Part shown: positions 11,801 to 25,679 of the stretch, in pieces | Numbering within the stretch: position 1 is the stretch's first letter | Layout: each line of letters starts with the position of its first letter | The notes under the pieces: model-generated | Seen by the model: only the letters and a program-made list of their open reading frames with translations | What the model was told of the DNA's origin: nothing | The model's database searches: none | NCBI GenBank assembly: GCA_022695795.1 | Contig: MU404169.1 | Coordinates: 62,001 to 126,000 of the forward strand | From: Biscogniauxia marginata | Taxonomy: Eukaryota; Ascomycota; Sordariomycetes; Xylariales; Xylariaceae | Direction of reading: 5' to 3' | DNA: 64,000 bases | Translations under genes and position numbers: made by a program

Positions 11801-14800
11801 CCAATAGGGCAAAGGTCCCCAAATTTGATTGGCTACAGCTTCTTCGTATACACTATCCGAGAATCTGCAGCCCCCGCGACGTCGATCATTTGTATTCCGT
11901 AGGTGGCTCGGGAGTCCTGAGTTTGACGTCTCCCGCTGCTCCCGGTCCATGTCTTAGTACCAATTATTTTTCGCAGTCGATATGATGAATGCTATCCCTA
12001 ACTCCCTCTCTACTACAGCCGCCGACATGCTCGGTATCTGGCCATCCCGCATGATCAACAGTATAGTGGTCCCTGAAAGAGTATAGCTTTGGCCGCGGCA
12101 TGACTCGTCCAGCAAATTCTTAACACGGACTCGTGGCGTGCCCGGCGTAGGGGGGGTGTGTATCGCAGTATACGCGTCGCTTTCGCGACTTCGACGGTCG
12201 GGATCATCATGAAAACGGTGAAGTAGGAGGGCGAGTGGCTGCTGGCGCGGGATGGGGGATGCGACGAGGATTTCCGGGTCATCGTAGCGGACTTTGAGGC
12301 TTTTCGCAACGGGAAGGGGAAGGGGGTTAAATATCGTTAGGAAGAACTCGGCACGAAGAGCCTCGACGCGATTTAAAACGGCACAAGTAGGGTTTGAAAT
12401 TTTGAGGCGCAAATTTAGAATATGCCAACTAGTAAATCTGCTAGATTTGTTTTATTTTCTAGATATAGAAACGTCTAATTGCAACGTATACTCATCAGGC
12501 CCCCTTTAATTAAATATCAAGATTTCGTAAATTACTGTTCCACTATATATGGGAGATGGTGGTAGTGAAAGGGTCAGTATATGACTCGCGATTCAAGTCG
12601 TAATATGAAACTTTTAACCGTTTCCTACTTATGGACTATATTAAGCCTCGAGTTTGATAAATTAAGGTTGTTAGACCTGGGATTCTTCCTGGTGTGGCGA
12701 TGAAGCAAAATTCAATGACGCCGAAAAGCTGCAAAGGAAATTCACTTGAGTGACAGTATACGTAGAGATCTTTGCTGGAGGAAGGTCAACCCTACCCCCT
12801 ATATTAGTAATAAAGACTTATCTTTATTAACTATCACCAGGATATACACTATGGTCCAACCTAACAGTCACGCCTAGATGGGGTTGTATGCTCTGAACAG
12901 GATATTGTTGCCTTCAACTCCCTTAAATACAAAATCTCGAACCCTTCCCTTAATTGCCTCATCCCAGCTCCTCACAACCGTCCCGGACCGCTCCCTTCTC
13001 ACCACTAATTGTGCGACAAGTATTCAGTTCAAGTTTGATGTGCTTCATCTTTCCCGTCTCATAAATTGCGTCATTCTCAAGACTCATCTTGCTAGGTAGT
13101 CTCGGGGAAGATGAAAGCTCCCGAGGAGCCGCCGGGCAAAGTTGTACCCATTAGAGATAGGTTAATTCTTGTACCCGGTTCGCAGTGTACCGAGGCGGAT
13201 AGCGTACGTGTCGATGACGCCTTTTATGCCCCTGAAATGTCATTATCATGTGATTGAAAAATGGTCTTAACCCTCAGCTGTTGCTCCTGTAAGAAGAGAA
13301 TATACTAATAAGGAAGAGCTCACCAGGCTACAGGGCATAGAGAGACGAGATCTTATATTATAGAAATAGGTACAGGATAAGCCTGTACGCCTGTGCACTA
13401 GTTATAGCACCCCTTACCGTGATACCTCTACACGCAACTTATTGATATAGCGGTGAATTCTGACAATTCGTCTAGAGCTAGCTCTGACCTTTTTCCCCTT
13501 CCGTTTTATTTTTATTTTATTTTTAAATAATTACCCCGACCGCTTTACGGGCCCTTATCACATACCTTGCTAATAACCTATGCGGTTCTGACCCTGCAGT
13601 TGTTGGCCTGGCTCGCAAACCTGTCTATGTGGTCCATAAGGCAATGCGAAGGGGCTTTGGAATCCTGTGGAATTCCGTGGGTGGGTGGGTATTATCCCGC
13701 AATTATTGACAAACTTCCCCAGATAATGCGTACCTACCCAAGCCCTAGAGGGTCGAGGTGAGGAGAGGATCTTGTGACCCTCCCCGCAGTCCCGAAGTCC
13801 CCAGAGTCAGCGGCCATGTTTCTTCTGCCCATTGGGGACGCGTGGCGGGATCTGCATTTTCGTGGCTATACAGACAGTGCGGAGAATGAATCTTGATCGC
13901 TCGGTACGGGGAGAACGATCTATCTCCGTTTAACGTACGATTTTAAGCTGCTCGAGCCGTAGATAAATGTTCATTCGGATGTATGCCGAGGTGTCGAGAT
14001 GTACCGCTATCTGTAACGAGGATAGTTCGAGCTCCGGGACACCCTTCCGTCACGATCACATGTAATCACAAGTAGTTGTGGCATTTTGTTGTTCACTTAT
14101 CCAATGCGCAAAGCGAATTACTCATCCCAGATGCCAAGACACATTTGCATCTTCTCTCCGCGTTGCCCGCCGCTGCCTAGTCTGCGATGCTGCCTCTATG
14201 TACGGCCACATGATAAGGAAACCCCTGCAACCAAATAGTGATTTAGTATGGCATGGAGGATCACAAGAGTGAACACAATATGTATCTTTGAAGTGCCTGT
14301 CTAGACTCCGAAAGTCAATACGGATGGCGAACAACTTGTTCGGAGTGAATTATTCTTAGCCCTAGGAATATGAAATGTTATGAGCCTCGGGGCTCAGCGT
14401 TCATAGCTGTTGGCCGTGGCAAGAATAAGTAACTTACTCCGAACGCTAGCTAGGTAGGTATCAGCAAAGTGATAAGCAATACTTAACGACGTACTCGTGC
14501 CCCAGATCACATCTCATAACCAACTCGATATAGGCTGTACGTCAAAACATTTCAGCGAAAACAAACGAGGTTGTTGACAGAGTACGGCCTGAAGAGCATT
14601 ACGCTCATTTAGGTCGAATTGCCATGCAGAGCAGCCTGGGTGAAAGAATAGTAACTGGCTATGTTGTGTCGCTAGGGGTACTGCACACCTAGGAATGGTT
14701 CAATTGGGACTGCTGGAAATTATCTCGTCGTGTAGTAAGGCACTATTTGGTCTCAATTGACGCAAGCACGATATGCCATGATCTCGATTCGGAGGCTGCA

Positions 14801-17800
14801 GTAAGAGTAAACGCTTGAAAATGTGGCCCGAAGTTCCTGATAAGACATAATGCGATGTCATGTTTGGGATAATCGGAGCTCATCCGATCGCATAAGCTTG
14901 CCGCGATGGCCAGACGCAAATCGGACAACAACGAATGCCTACCTTCACGCGAGGGGTATTCGTGAAGCGGGTCTGGTATCGCTGTGTCATAACTATGTAT
15001 GACATTCGTTAATATCGAGCAGGCTGATATGCCAAAGGCAACACGAAAAACCTGTAGGAAAAACAGATCCCTAGTTTCTCCTGTCCGGGGGAAGCAAAAC
15101 CATCAACACCAGAAACCCATTGGCCAACGACGACTTCCAACTTGATGGATCATGGGATGCTGCTAGTAGACCTCTTTAGAGAGAACAGCCAGGAGAGCAA
15201 GATGATGACAACGACGATATATGACTGCTCGAGGTGGCGTGCGCGTTACGACGCGAACACCTGGACCACTACAAACCAGCAAGATAAATGGATACCTGCA
15301 ACACTGGTGGTGCTCCGCATCCATCAAATTTCACCAAGGCATTTCGATATCCGAAGCGGACGGCAAATGCTTGGTAACGAGCCTTTTGTTGTCGGTGTCA
15401 GATTCAGACGAAATGAGGATACCATATGAAGGTTCGGCGATCTGTCGGCGATAGCTACGACGATGGTGGAAAGTAGAGCTCGGACAAGCTGAGTCAACCC
15501 AGCCCGGTGGGACAGGAAGTGGAAGAAATGCTGTAGTTGGTATCGTGTCTCTCAGGATAAAGCCCTCAATTAAAGAGGGCAGTTCCTAGGGATGGGAGAT
15601 GAAGACGAGCCAGGGCTTTGGCACGTTTCGCATCTGTTTGTTCGCTATCCGGCAAACTTAACAAGTCGTACCAAATTCCCCGGGCTTGTGGAAACTTCCA
15701 TGAGGGCTCTAAAATGGCGAGAAACCCATGGAGGAGGCTATGTGGGCGATAGCCAAGCACAGCTTCTGAACATGCATATTCGGTTGCTAGACGTAGAAGG
15801 TTGAGGGAGCCATCGAGTTATTGCTGAAGCACACAACTCTGTCGAATCAGTTGAACAAGAAACCCCCTTTTTCAGATCGACGGCAACTTGGGTGTTTGCG
15901 CAAGGCATCCCTGGTTACAGTCGGGGAGGATGACGACATTTCCATTCCGAGAACATTCGACGACCACAGCCCAACTTCCCCGGGCAATGTCCCGCAGAGT
16001 GGGCCGAGGGCCGGATATCTGGTATTTGTGTCTGGGGGTGTGGCCTTGACCCGTCGATTCCAGTCGGCGGTATACCCGGATGGCGATGCCATAATTCGTG
16101 GAGAAGCTGGAGAGTACCTGTAGGATTTAGGATCGAGGTATAGACCTACTGGTTCTCTTGGGCGGTCTGCTGATACGCCATGGCAGTGATAACCATCTCT
16201 CTCTGTAAACTTCTTTCTCTGTCTTCTCTGTCCAGCGAGGGTGGGTGGGATGTACGGAGTATCTACACTAGATCTGTGAACTACCTAGGTAGTTGAATTG
16301 GTTACGGGGCTTGGCAAGAGTGAGACAAGCGGAGATGCACCTCGGCGATCTGTCCGTCCGATCTTTTGTTATCTCTCTTGCGGTGCTGTGGGTGTGTCCT
16401 CCAGCGTGTGGTCCTCCCCAGCCCCCCATGAAATTCAAGTGTTGCTGAAACACCAAACCTGCAGATGGTTCATGTAGGTAAGGTAGGTAGATGCCATGCT
16501 GGTACCTAGTGCTCTACTATTGGGCTGGTGTTGGGATTGTTTCAAAGTTATAGTTGAAGTGATTCTGCATAATCACGTAGGTAGGTATGTGTGTGCAGCA
16601 CTTGGACTGGTTTACATACCGCAGACAAGGGACAAACAAGGGGCTTACAGGACGAAAGTGGATGAGCCCTGAGAGAGAATGTGTGTGCTTTGCAGCTATA
16701 AGTTACGGTAGCCGAGAAAAGCGCAAGACGGGAGGATTGACATGTACGGATTATCTACGGATGTACATACACATGTAGGTAATTTGGGGATAGGATCTCG
16801 TCAATAAAGACGTGTTGCTACTACCCAGCAGTAGCACACTAACGTGCCTTAGGTTAAGAGGCGGTGTACGTAGTAAGTTAGGTCCGTATGAGATAATACC
16901 TAATCTAGACATAGGTAGCGCTTTGTTCTCTCCCATGTAAGTACCTACTGTAGACCAGGCCTTCTCTCGAAGTGGATTCCACCAAAGATTTATTGGCTAC
17001 CAGGTAGGTATACAATCAATCTCGCCTAATGTTTGTTCGTTCGTATATACATGTACCTAACAGATACCTAGGCAGGTAAATATAAGATGCTGTATATTTC
17101 GGGTCGAAGAGGCCATCTCTTATGTGATATCCGTAGTTTTTAGAACTTCGGTACTTTACGCGATATGAGTAGGTGTAGGCAGATTATGAGGAGAGTTTAC
17201 TGGTTGAAAAGTTGTTGAAAAGTTGTTGAAGGTAGGTTGTGTTAACAAGAGAGGTCGCACTCCAATTGTAGCTAACTTTAGAAGTCATATTTGTATGGAT
17301 GTCGGAATAAGACCGAGGGGGGCCTGCGTGGGCAAGCGGCCGACGCATTGACGGGTTGTCATGGTAGCGGGCCACATGGAACGGGGAGAGCGCTAGGCCG
17401 TTGCAGGACTAGCCTCATGCCGCTCCAAGGGGGGGAAGCGAGACACGCAGAAAACACATTACGAGCCAGTTGCAGCCAGGACAGTATAGAGGAGGTAGCA
17501 GCCCACCCAACTGACTACCTGACACCACCCGACCTAGCACACGCTGCACACACGCACAGAGCGCAGGTGGCTGTTGTTGACAACAAAACCAACATCGGTC
17601 CATCCCATCCACCACACATCTTTCCGGGAGGGGGCCATCCATTCATTTTTCCAACTACTGACTCTACTAACCACACCCTCTTCCACCCAACCCTTCTTGT
17701 TTCCTTCACACATGTTCGTCCATCGATAGCGACCGCGCCGAGCCAGCGATGCCGATAGGACAGCCCAGGTAAGTCAAACCAGCCGATTCGACAACCCATA

Positions 17801-18356
17801 TTCGACGCCAAAACACTTTGCGATCGCATCTTCGCCCCCTCTTTCGACTTATCCGACATCAACAATCCGACAAAGCCCAACCGGACACCCCGACCTGCCG
17901 CCCTGTTCGAACCCGTTAGAAAGCCAGGGTCTCTTCTACGGACCAGAGAGGAAGACATAAAAAACAGAGGGTATGCTAGAGAGAGAACGCCCAGCGAGTG
18001 GGAAATCTGCATCTGAATCTGAATCTGGAAACACGATGGACGCTTACGACTGGCTTCACAGACTCAGTATACGATCACACTCATTCTCACACAAACCGAC
18101 CATTCATCCGTACATATTATCACGACCTAATTTATTACGACTTATTTTTTTTGTTCCCTTTGTGTAATCCGACCTATTATCTCTTCATAATACCGACCTT
18201 TCTATCCATTCTTCGGCCGTTTATCTCTAGCGCATCGCATACGACGCCCTGACTGACTCTCCTCCACACACCGCCCGATGCGACACTGCCACCACCACCA
18301 CCACAACACCTGGAGGGGATCTCGTTGATTGCGCGCGCAACCCAACCTAACCAAAC
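8879..18356. other. Long gene-poor region upstream of nudE
   Basis: About 9.5 kb without a convincing gene. Short open stretches occur on both strands at 9.6-10.0, 11.95-12.4 and 15.1-16.1 kb, none with a recognisable domain; see the separate entry for 11954-12412. TACCTA/TAGGTA words are frequent from about 14.4 kb on. The last 800 bp, before nudE, are C/T-rich with a possible 5' UTR donor near 17769. Confidence 0.4.
11954..12412 (-). CDS. Unrecognised open reading frame, possible remnant
   Basis: A 152-codon open stretch on the minus strand in otherwise stop-rich DNA. The middle part is Arg/Pro/Asp-rich and reads like protein, but I see no catalytic motif, signal peptide or membrane segment. 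Base composition here (12.05-12.35 kb) is visibly more GC-rich than the AT-rich flanks, which could mean an old coding insert. No neighbouring gene helps. It may equally be a chance frame. Confidence 0.15.
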   Translation of the reverse strand: MRLKISNPTCAVLNRVEALRAEFFLTIFNPLPLPVAKSLKVRYDDPEILVASPIPRQQPLALLLHRFHDDPDRRSRESDAYTAIHTPPTPGTPRVRVKNLLDESCRGQSYTLSGTTILLIMRDGQIPSMSAAVVERELGIAFIISTAKNNWY

Positions 18357-20157
18357 ATGGCTGAACTACCATCCTCCCCTCCGAACGAGTTGGCCGGTCC
18401 CGAGGAGTCGCTAGCATGGTACAAGAGGCAGTACGAGCAGTTGGCCGACGAGCTTGCCGAGTTCCGCGAATCGAGCCACGAACTAGAAGCCGAACTGGAG
18501 AAGGATCTAGATGCTGCCGACAAACGCCAGCGCGACTTACAGCGGAAGGCCGAAACCCTGCAGTTCGAGGTTGACGAGTGGAAAGTAAGAACCCAAGAGA
18601 TCCTCTTCTTTGCTCCCGCTGGTCTGTCACATTCTCGAATACTGACCCGTCCGCCTCTAGGAAAAATGCAGAAAGGCAAAGGCCGAGGGCAACGCCGCGC
18701 AGAACGCGTTGGAGAAGGAGATTACGACTCTCAGAGACACCAACCGGGGCCTGCAGCTCAGGCTGCGCGACATCGAAGTCGCAAACGATGATTTCGAACG
18801 ACAGGCTCGGAACACGACCTCGTCCCTTGAGGACATGGAGTCCAAGTATAACGTCGCAATCGAGAGAACCGTCATGATGGAGGAGGAGATCAGGATAGGC
18901 GAGCAGGAGCGAGAGGCTCTGCGCATCGAGGCCCAGAGATTGCGCGAGGAGCTCTCCGATCTCAAGGTTGAGGCTGAGATCATGCAGGACAAGATCAAGA
19001 AAGCGGAGAACCGCCATCTATCCACCATATCCACTGACATTTCGATCCCCGAGTCACCTATATTTACAAGCTCCCCGCGGTCGACGGCGAGTTCGCCTCT
19101 AATTTCCACTCCTCCCGATGAATTATCGCTGCCACCGCCGAATAAAGCGCCCCCTACACTTCACGAGCCGCCATCGCCTCCCATGTCTGACGCCTCAGCA
19201 CCTCTGCCTAAGTTATCCTCCAATTTCCGGGCGTCGGGAAGCTCTTCTCCGATGAAATCCCGTCTTCCCTCTGCTGACCAAAGCATTACACCGAGACCAA
19301 GACGTGCTACCGCTTCTAATATCCGACCGACCGGCTTACGTTCCTCTACTAACTCGCGCCCGCCACCGCCTGCTCGGACTACCACCAACCGGTCAGCCTC
19401 CCACAAGGCCCCGTCATCGACATCGCTCAACCATATTCGCACCCTCACCGCCCAGATGCAACGGCTCGAGGCCCGCGTGCGATCCAAATTACCGGCTCCT
19501 GTCAGCACACCACCCCGGGCATCGCCCAGATCGTCAGTCACGAGCATCAGCCAGGTCCCGTCGACAGTTACCGTGCGTACTCGGAGACGGCATGCTGGTT
19601 CTACAGCATCTTCGATGGCCGATGACACTCCCTCGCATCCGAGTACCGGTAGACATGTATCCCGACTTAGCGCGTCGGGCGTGTCGCGGCTTTCGTTCGG
19701 TCCTCTACCAAATCGCACCAGCCATTACGATCCCGATAGCTCTGTAATATCAATCTCGCGACCTAGTAGTCGTGCTAGTACCTCGAGCTACGCGAGACCT
19801 GAAAGACCGGCAAGCCGCACCGAGATCGCCCGTCCGATGTCCCGAACTAGTTTTTCGGGCGCGAGGACACCGATGGGCTTACGGCCTAAGAGTTCTTTAA
19901 GCGGCAACCTACACGGACATTCTCATAGTGTGACTCATATCGAGGCGGACGAGTTCGAGGAGCGCACACCAAGCCGGCGGGGGGCGTATAGCAAGTACGA
20001 TACCGACAACTCTGCCAGTGGCATTCCGGTTCCTAGTGGGATCCCCGTGCCACGGCGGCAGAGCGGGGGGATGCATTCGGCGCGTAGGACAAGCGCTGGG
20101 GTGAACGAAACCGGCGGGAGGCCGAGGAAGCTGAGCGACTTGGGGGAGACATATTAG
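18357..20157 (+). CDS. nudE: Nuclear distribution protein NudE homologue
   Basis: Two exons, 18357-18584 and 18661-20157, around a 76-nt intron; 574 residues, close to the length of Neurospora RO11. Residues from about 15 to 190 form a long acidic coiled coil that begins [19 protein letters not shown] and includes [15 protein letters not shown], the conserved LIS1-binding stretch of NudE proteins. The remaining two thirds are low-complexity Ser/Pro/Arg/Thr with repeated SRP-, RTS- and SRAS-like patches, typical of the disordered tail in fungi. NudE links LIS1 (PAC1/NudF) to cytoplasmic dynein and is needed for nuclear migration along hyphae. The ATG has a good context (CAAACATGG) after a long C/T-rich leader. 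No defect seen. Confidence 0.92.
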
Positions 20158-22250
20158 TTTCTTACTCGACATATCCTCGACCTTCCTTTACATATCGAAA
20201 TGCCCCATCGTATGTGTGCACATGGCGCTCCCGGTGTGGGTTTGGGACCCTTTGACCATCGTGTCTAGATTGAACCAAACTGGTGGACTTGACGGCGTTA
20301 CGAGGTTTACGTACGGATTTGCATATCGTCATTGCTGGTTGCCAGCTTGCTTTTCATGATTATGGACGGATAGGGGGGGCTTGGTAGGTGTTGGGCGAGC
20401 ATACTCGTTTGGTTTTGGATGGCTTGGTTGGGGGGGCACTTTTTCTTTTCTTTTCTTCCCTCATATTCATGGAATGAATTTGGTGTTGGGAGGAAAGGTG
20501 GCGGGATCCCAACTTTGGATTTTTGGTTGTTGCTGGATGACAAAAATGCCTCCGCCAAACCCGCCCTCTCCAACCGGCCCAAGATTGTGTGTGTGCGTGC
20601 GGTAGCTACCAAGAAAGGTAGCAAAAATACTATATTCTTGGCCTTGTACATATATACTATTCCCGGAGATGGATGGATTCGACAGACAAGGTCACAAGAC
20701 GAGAGAAACGGGAGAGAATGGAGGTGGCATCGAAGAACTAAGTTGGGTGTGGTCTTGTATTAGAAATAAGTAATACTAGCCTGAACGGCAAGAAAACAGT
20801 TCCTTTTGTTTAAAATAAGAAACAGATTTTCAGAGTGGCTTTGCGTTGTGATTAGTCGAGTTGCAGTGAAAACAAGTAAAGGGGTGGGTAGTGCCAAAAG
20901 CATATGAGGAAGATATATTTATATACGTCCGTGTGAGATGCAAGGGATATAGAATTGTCAAGGGATAAATGGATGGATGGTTGATTGTAGAGGTAGAGGA
21001 GCCACCTAGAAAAGTATTGATGTCTTACATATTTTAGAACTTTAGGTACCTACTTAGCTTAGTGTCTGAGGTTGGACCGCCGCAGCTTGCGAGCGTATTC
21101 ACACGAGATAACTAGGGAAAAGATTTGCCCCCCTTTACGGGTTGTTGCCGGGGATTATGCTGTATGAGAGCTCTACATAAGAGGTCTAGGACTGGTTCGC
21201 GTTGATATCATGGCGTTTAAGGTGATCGAGGATAATAGAGGAAGGGGGGAAGTGGCTTTAAGAAGGAATTAAATAGCCCAGAGAAGATATGTTGATGCAT
21301 GCATACGTGGCCTTGCAAAAAACATGAAAATCTATATCTATAGAAGCAGTATGGGGAGGAAGGGCTCTTAGAACATATAGCCTTGTGATGAAGAGGAATT
21401 GGGGAGGGTGTGAAATTGGTTGGTTTCATACCCAGCGAGTGTGTAGAATATATTAATATATGAAAAGGTGTATGTATGTGTGTATAGGTAGGGATACACT
21501 TTTAAGTACCAGACGAGAGAAAGGGCGTAGGATGACTCGACGAAGTGATATGTAACTGTTTCCCCCGTATAAGGCACGTATTATAATGAAAAGGGCATAA
21601 TTTGGTTAGCCGTAAGTTGAAGGAGTATAAACGGGCAGGTCTATTTCTACAGCTAAGGAGTACTGGAAGGTAATTTAACATATATTAGGTTCCACCTCCT
21701 TAAAGGGTCGAAGTAGAGGTCAAGCTATCTTCCCAAGTTGGTGTACATGCTTTATGCTGATAATAGCGTCATGCTGTGAATAAAGTGGCTGCAGTATCCA
21801 TTAAGGATCCAGAGCGAAAGGATATATACTAGATATGAATAATATTCTATTAGTATAAGAAGACGGCCTAGGATATGAGAAGTGCTAAGACTATGATGTA
21901 GGAAGTTAGTGGTCATAAGATAAAGAAAAAAGATAGTGATAGCAAGTCTATAGTCGAGTATAGACCTATATCTAGTGGCGAGGTAGTAAAGGCGTTCTCA
22001 CAATCAACCTATTGTAAAGTACCTATGAAGAGCCAACAAGAGGTAGCTCTTGTGAATTTATCAAGTATAGATAAATACTTGTACGCCCATGGACTATTAC
22101 ACTGTGGAGAATGCGAGTCATAGTAGGAGGGATTCTCTCTAGCTAGGGTGGCATTACTTGACGAGCCCAAGCGACTGTCTCCCTAGGACACTATACGTAG
22201 TGCTCTTAACGGCAGAGCTGAAAAAAAACGCCGTAGGCACCGCGAAATGG

Positions 22251-22336
22251 GTGAATATACTCGGTAATAAGGTGAGTATCTCGGTAATAGAGTGAATATC
22301 TCGGTATCTCGGTAAGAGGCTGAGTATCTCGGTAAT
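22251..22336 (+). repeat. Diverged tandem repeat, unit about 21 bp
   Basis: Four imperfect copies of a unit close to TGARTATCTCGGTAATA, separated by 3-8 variable bases; the third copy carries an internal duplication of TATCTCGG. I see no other copy of the array in the window. Confidence 0.8.
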
Positions 22337-23760
22337 ATGACTATAACCAGGTATGTACGCTTACACACACATCTACCTAGGCAAAGTCGGCGAGGCACTT
22401 GCGCCTAACGGACGATGTCGAGCAGGAATGGAGTATGACATGTCAACGATCATCGGTATCTTCTCTATGTCTAGCATCTGGGACGAGATGGAGATGACAG
22501 AAGCTAGTCTTGTAAGTAACTTAGCTGAGGAAAAACATAAGCGAGAGTGGAACGGACGAGTGCTTGGTATACACGGGTGCGTCTCTAATCGAAAAAAAAA
22601 AAAAGGGAAAAAAAGATACAGAGGGAGATCGATAAGATATTGGTAACCACTGGTCGACGGATACATATCTTGGGTCCTTGATCTGTGGTTAAAGAGGTAG
22701 GGCTGATTATGTGGTGTAGATCACCCGCTTCTCCAGCTGCGAGAATCGTACGATGCCAAGGATTTTCCCCTTATCCCCCATCGTCATCGGTTGCACCCGA
22801 GCCAGCCCTACGGGCCATGTGGGAATTCCATTCGCAATCCTGTAACTAACTTAGGTACCTACCTACATATATCTAACTACATACATCTAACTAGGTAGGC
22901 AGTAGATATCTATATCCTTTCTTTTATCTCTTTTTGTTCTCCTATACCTAATGTCTTTGCGAGTTTGAATTTCCTGGGGAAAACCCCTAGCCCAGGCTAC
23001 AGATTTACGGTAGCCGACACGGCAGTTTTCGGACAGCGAAACGAATATATCCGGGCCACAACTAATACAATCACCGAGGGCAACCTTCATATTTGAATTA
23101 CGCGAACATCGGAACAACTCTGGTGTCACTCTAGGTTACCCACAAGTCGATGAATTTAGAAGCACCTACCTAGCTTTATCGGTTTGGGTATACCCGAGTC
23201 CTAGGTAGGGGGTGTCTTAGGTACGTAGGTATCAACCACACAATGGGCTGGCTGAGAGAAAGCTAGTCTTCTCTCGGGGTTAAAGCTTATTTTGAGGTCT
23301 CGGACCTTTTGCGTTTTAGGACAGGCTCGCGGGTTTGCTGATACTCCCCGAAGATCCTTCTGGCTGGTAACCGGCATTTTAGCTCCGGGACTCGGCCTGA
23401 AGGTCGCCCCCTGGAGTTGGCCTTGTCGACGAGTAATTAATCCGACATTGCAATGCAGGATCTGCCTCCACTAGTCTTTCGGCGAAATCCATTCCGTTGT
23501 GTCTAAGTTGCCCGAGGTGCGTTGGCCAGCACGAGATCGACACATTTCACTATTGCAACTTTTATGGTGAGGCCAAGACCAAAGCTTTTCTTCTTCTTCT
23601 CCCTTCTTATTTGATAGCGGTGGAGGCGTCGCCCTAGGAGCGGAAGGGCTTATACGGACTTGACCTATTCTGACTATTCTGAAACTGTCCGGACAAGATG
23701 TTGGGGGACTTGCGGGTCGGTGGACATTGTGGTGGAGGTGGAGCCCTTGGATCCTGTTAA

Positions 23761-23765
<5 letters not shown>

Positions 23766-23800
<35 letters not shown>
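23766..23800 (+). repeat. GA dinucleotide microsatellite
   Basis: About 17 uninterrupted GA units, followed by a purine-rich stretch to about 23885 on the same strand. Confidence 0.97.
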
Positions 23801-23802
<2 letters not shown>

Positions 23803-24690
23803 AGCCGAGCCCGAGGATTTAGGAGGAAGTGGCAAAAAGAGAGGAGGGGAAAAGGAAAGAAAAAAAAGAAAGGAAAAAAGGGGGAATTAATCGAAGGAAA
23901 TTACTGTTGAATTTGCTGGACTTTTGACTTGGCGTAGCTCACTCACTACACTTACTAGATCTGTTGCAGGCCAAGAATACTAGTACTGTGTACCGACTCG
24001 GTGAAAGTGAGGGCCCAAGCTTAACTGTAGTCCATGTTAAGGATGGAGGAAAGCTGGAGACCCTTCGTACAGAAGAACTTCGGCCCGGAGCTAGTTCGAG
24101 CCGGCTGCTGGGTTGGTACCTAAGGTTTAATAGATTAGTACGCCGGTCCTCCCAAGTAGATCTGTATTGGGGGGTGGGCATGTTGCTTGTAAGTTACCCC
24201 AACAATTGAGTCCACGACTTTAACCATCCTAGCTCTACGCTGCATGGTGCGCGGATCGTGACGGGACAGTACGGTAGGCGTCGTGTTACGTGCGGTGGTC
24301 GTTTTACTATCACCGAAAATAAGTGCGTACTAAATCCAACATGTTCTGAGGAGAGGCATTTCCCGAATCCCTTGCTCGAGCAGGACGATAGCGGAGGGGT
24401 CAGATGGAAATCGGACATGCACAGTAAGCAATGATGCAACATATTACGGAGGGGAGCGGGCCAGAGATGCGAAAAATGATACCTAGAGGGGAGTGGGAAG
24501 AAAAGGGTGGTTACCGAAACCTGTAACTTGTTACCCCACCTTGCGCTTTCCCTAATCGGGTAGTAAATTGTTGGGTCTCGGAGTTGCTTCTTATATGTAT
24601 GTAGGTAGGTACTTATCTGTATCTAAGGTTAAGTACCTATCTTGAGCACGATTTAATAGACATTCGTGGATAAACATAGCAATAATAACC

Positions 24691-24710
24691 AGGTAGGTAG
24701 GTAGGTAGGT
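24691..24710 (+). repeat. Tandem AGGT array
   Basis: Five perfect AGGT units. It is the purest plus-strand example of the TAGGTA/TACCTA words scattered through the intergenic DNA. Confidence 0.9.
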
Positions 24711-25679
24711 ATTTTCGAATAAAAAAACTAACCGGTGTATCGTGAGTGTATGATAAAGAATAGGTATATGCACGCAAGTCTAGGAGCAATGAATTCAAGG
24801 TAGGCATGCGGGTTGCGGCCACTCAATTTATACCCATACAAATATTTGCAATGCACCCAGATAAACAAAAGAGTAAACGTACATTAGGTAGTTACATGAT
24901 ACGATGGAACCTCATCCATATTCTTGCTAAGCTGGCATGTACGGAAATCTCTAGGATTAGTTTCCCATGTACATGTTCTGTTCTCATATCCAGAACCTCG
25001 GATTCTGTGTATGTACAAGAGCGTTGCTTACATGTTTTGATGGATACGGTTTAGCGTGATGCGTGTCATATATTGATTTCTTTTTTTCCTTTGTCCTTTA
25101 CTTCGGTAACCCAAAAATTGAGGCGGGATGCTCACTAAAAACCCTTAAGGTTGTGTCAATGCGATAAGCTGACAACCTTGTGTAGCTTATTGTAGGTAGT
25201 GGATCGTGAGTAGGTACACTAGGTACCGTGTTATAATCGCGTTCCTCGGCCTGCATGGTAAGTGATAGGTACGCAGGGTATGGCAGGTCTCTGATCTTCT
25301 TACCTTACCTAGGTAAGTAGGTAGTTTAGTATCCTCATCCATCCCAGCTGCCTCTGGGCAGGCTGGGCAGATTAAGTCAAGAATTTGGTTGATCTACTTA
25401 GCTGGGTACCCGACCTCTACAATGTATGTAGGTACAGAATCAGACTGCGGAAGTAGGTGGGATCTCTCCCCCAACACCAACCCCGGGGAGAACCGCCCAT
25501 TGGTCAAAAGTGCTGGATGACGGTCGTGCAATTACACTAGTTAAGCTAGCCATTATCAGCCTCGTTGGTCTTAGCTGTTGCCCCTCGAGTGCTCCATAGC
25601 TCCTCCATAATTTTTTCTTGATGCACTACCGACTTAGTCGTACGTATCTTTTCTCGATTCTGTGAACCAGGAAGCCGAC

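Noticed and set aside
15142..16123. Several open frames thought to be retroelement remains
   Set aside because: No reverse transcriptase, integrase or terminal repeat motif could be found on either strand.
17291..18012. Open stretches on both strands upstream of nudE (155 and 165 codons)
   Set aside because: They lie in the C/T-rich leader and overlap each other on opposite strands; biased composition explains them.
18202..19718. Long minus-strand frames opposite nudE (271 and 185 codons)
   Set aside because: Shadows of the GC-rich, Ser/Arg-rich nudE coding sequence.
24691..24710. Tandem AGGT array considered as a CRISPR or telomere-like repeat
   Set aside because: The unit is only 4 bp, there are no spacers, and it is not a fungal telomere unit.
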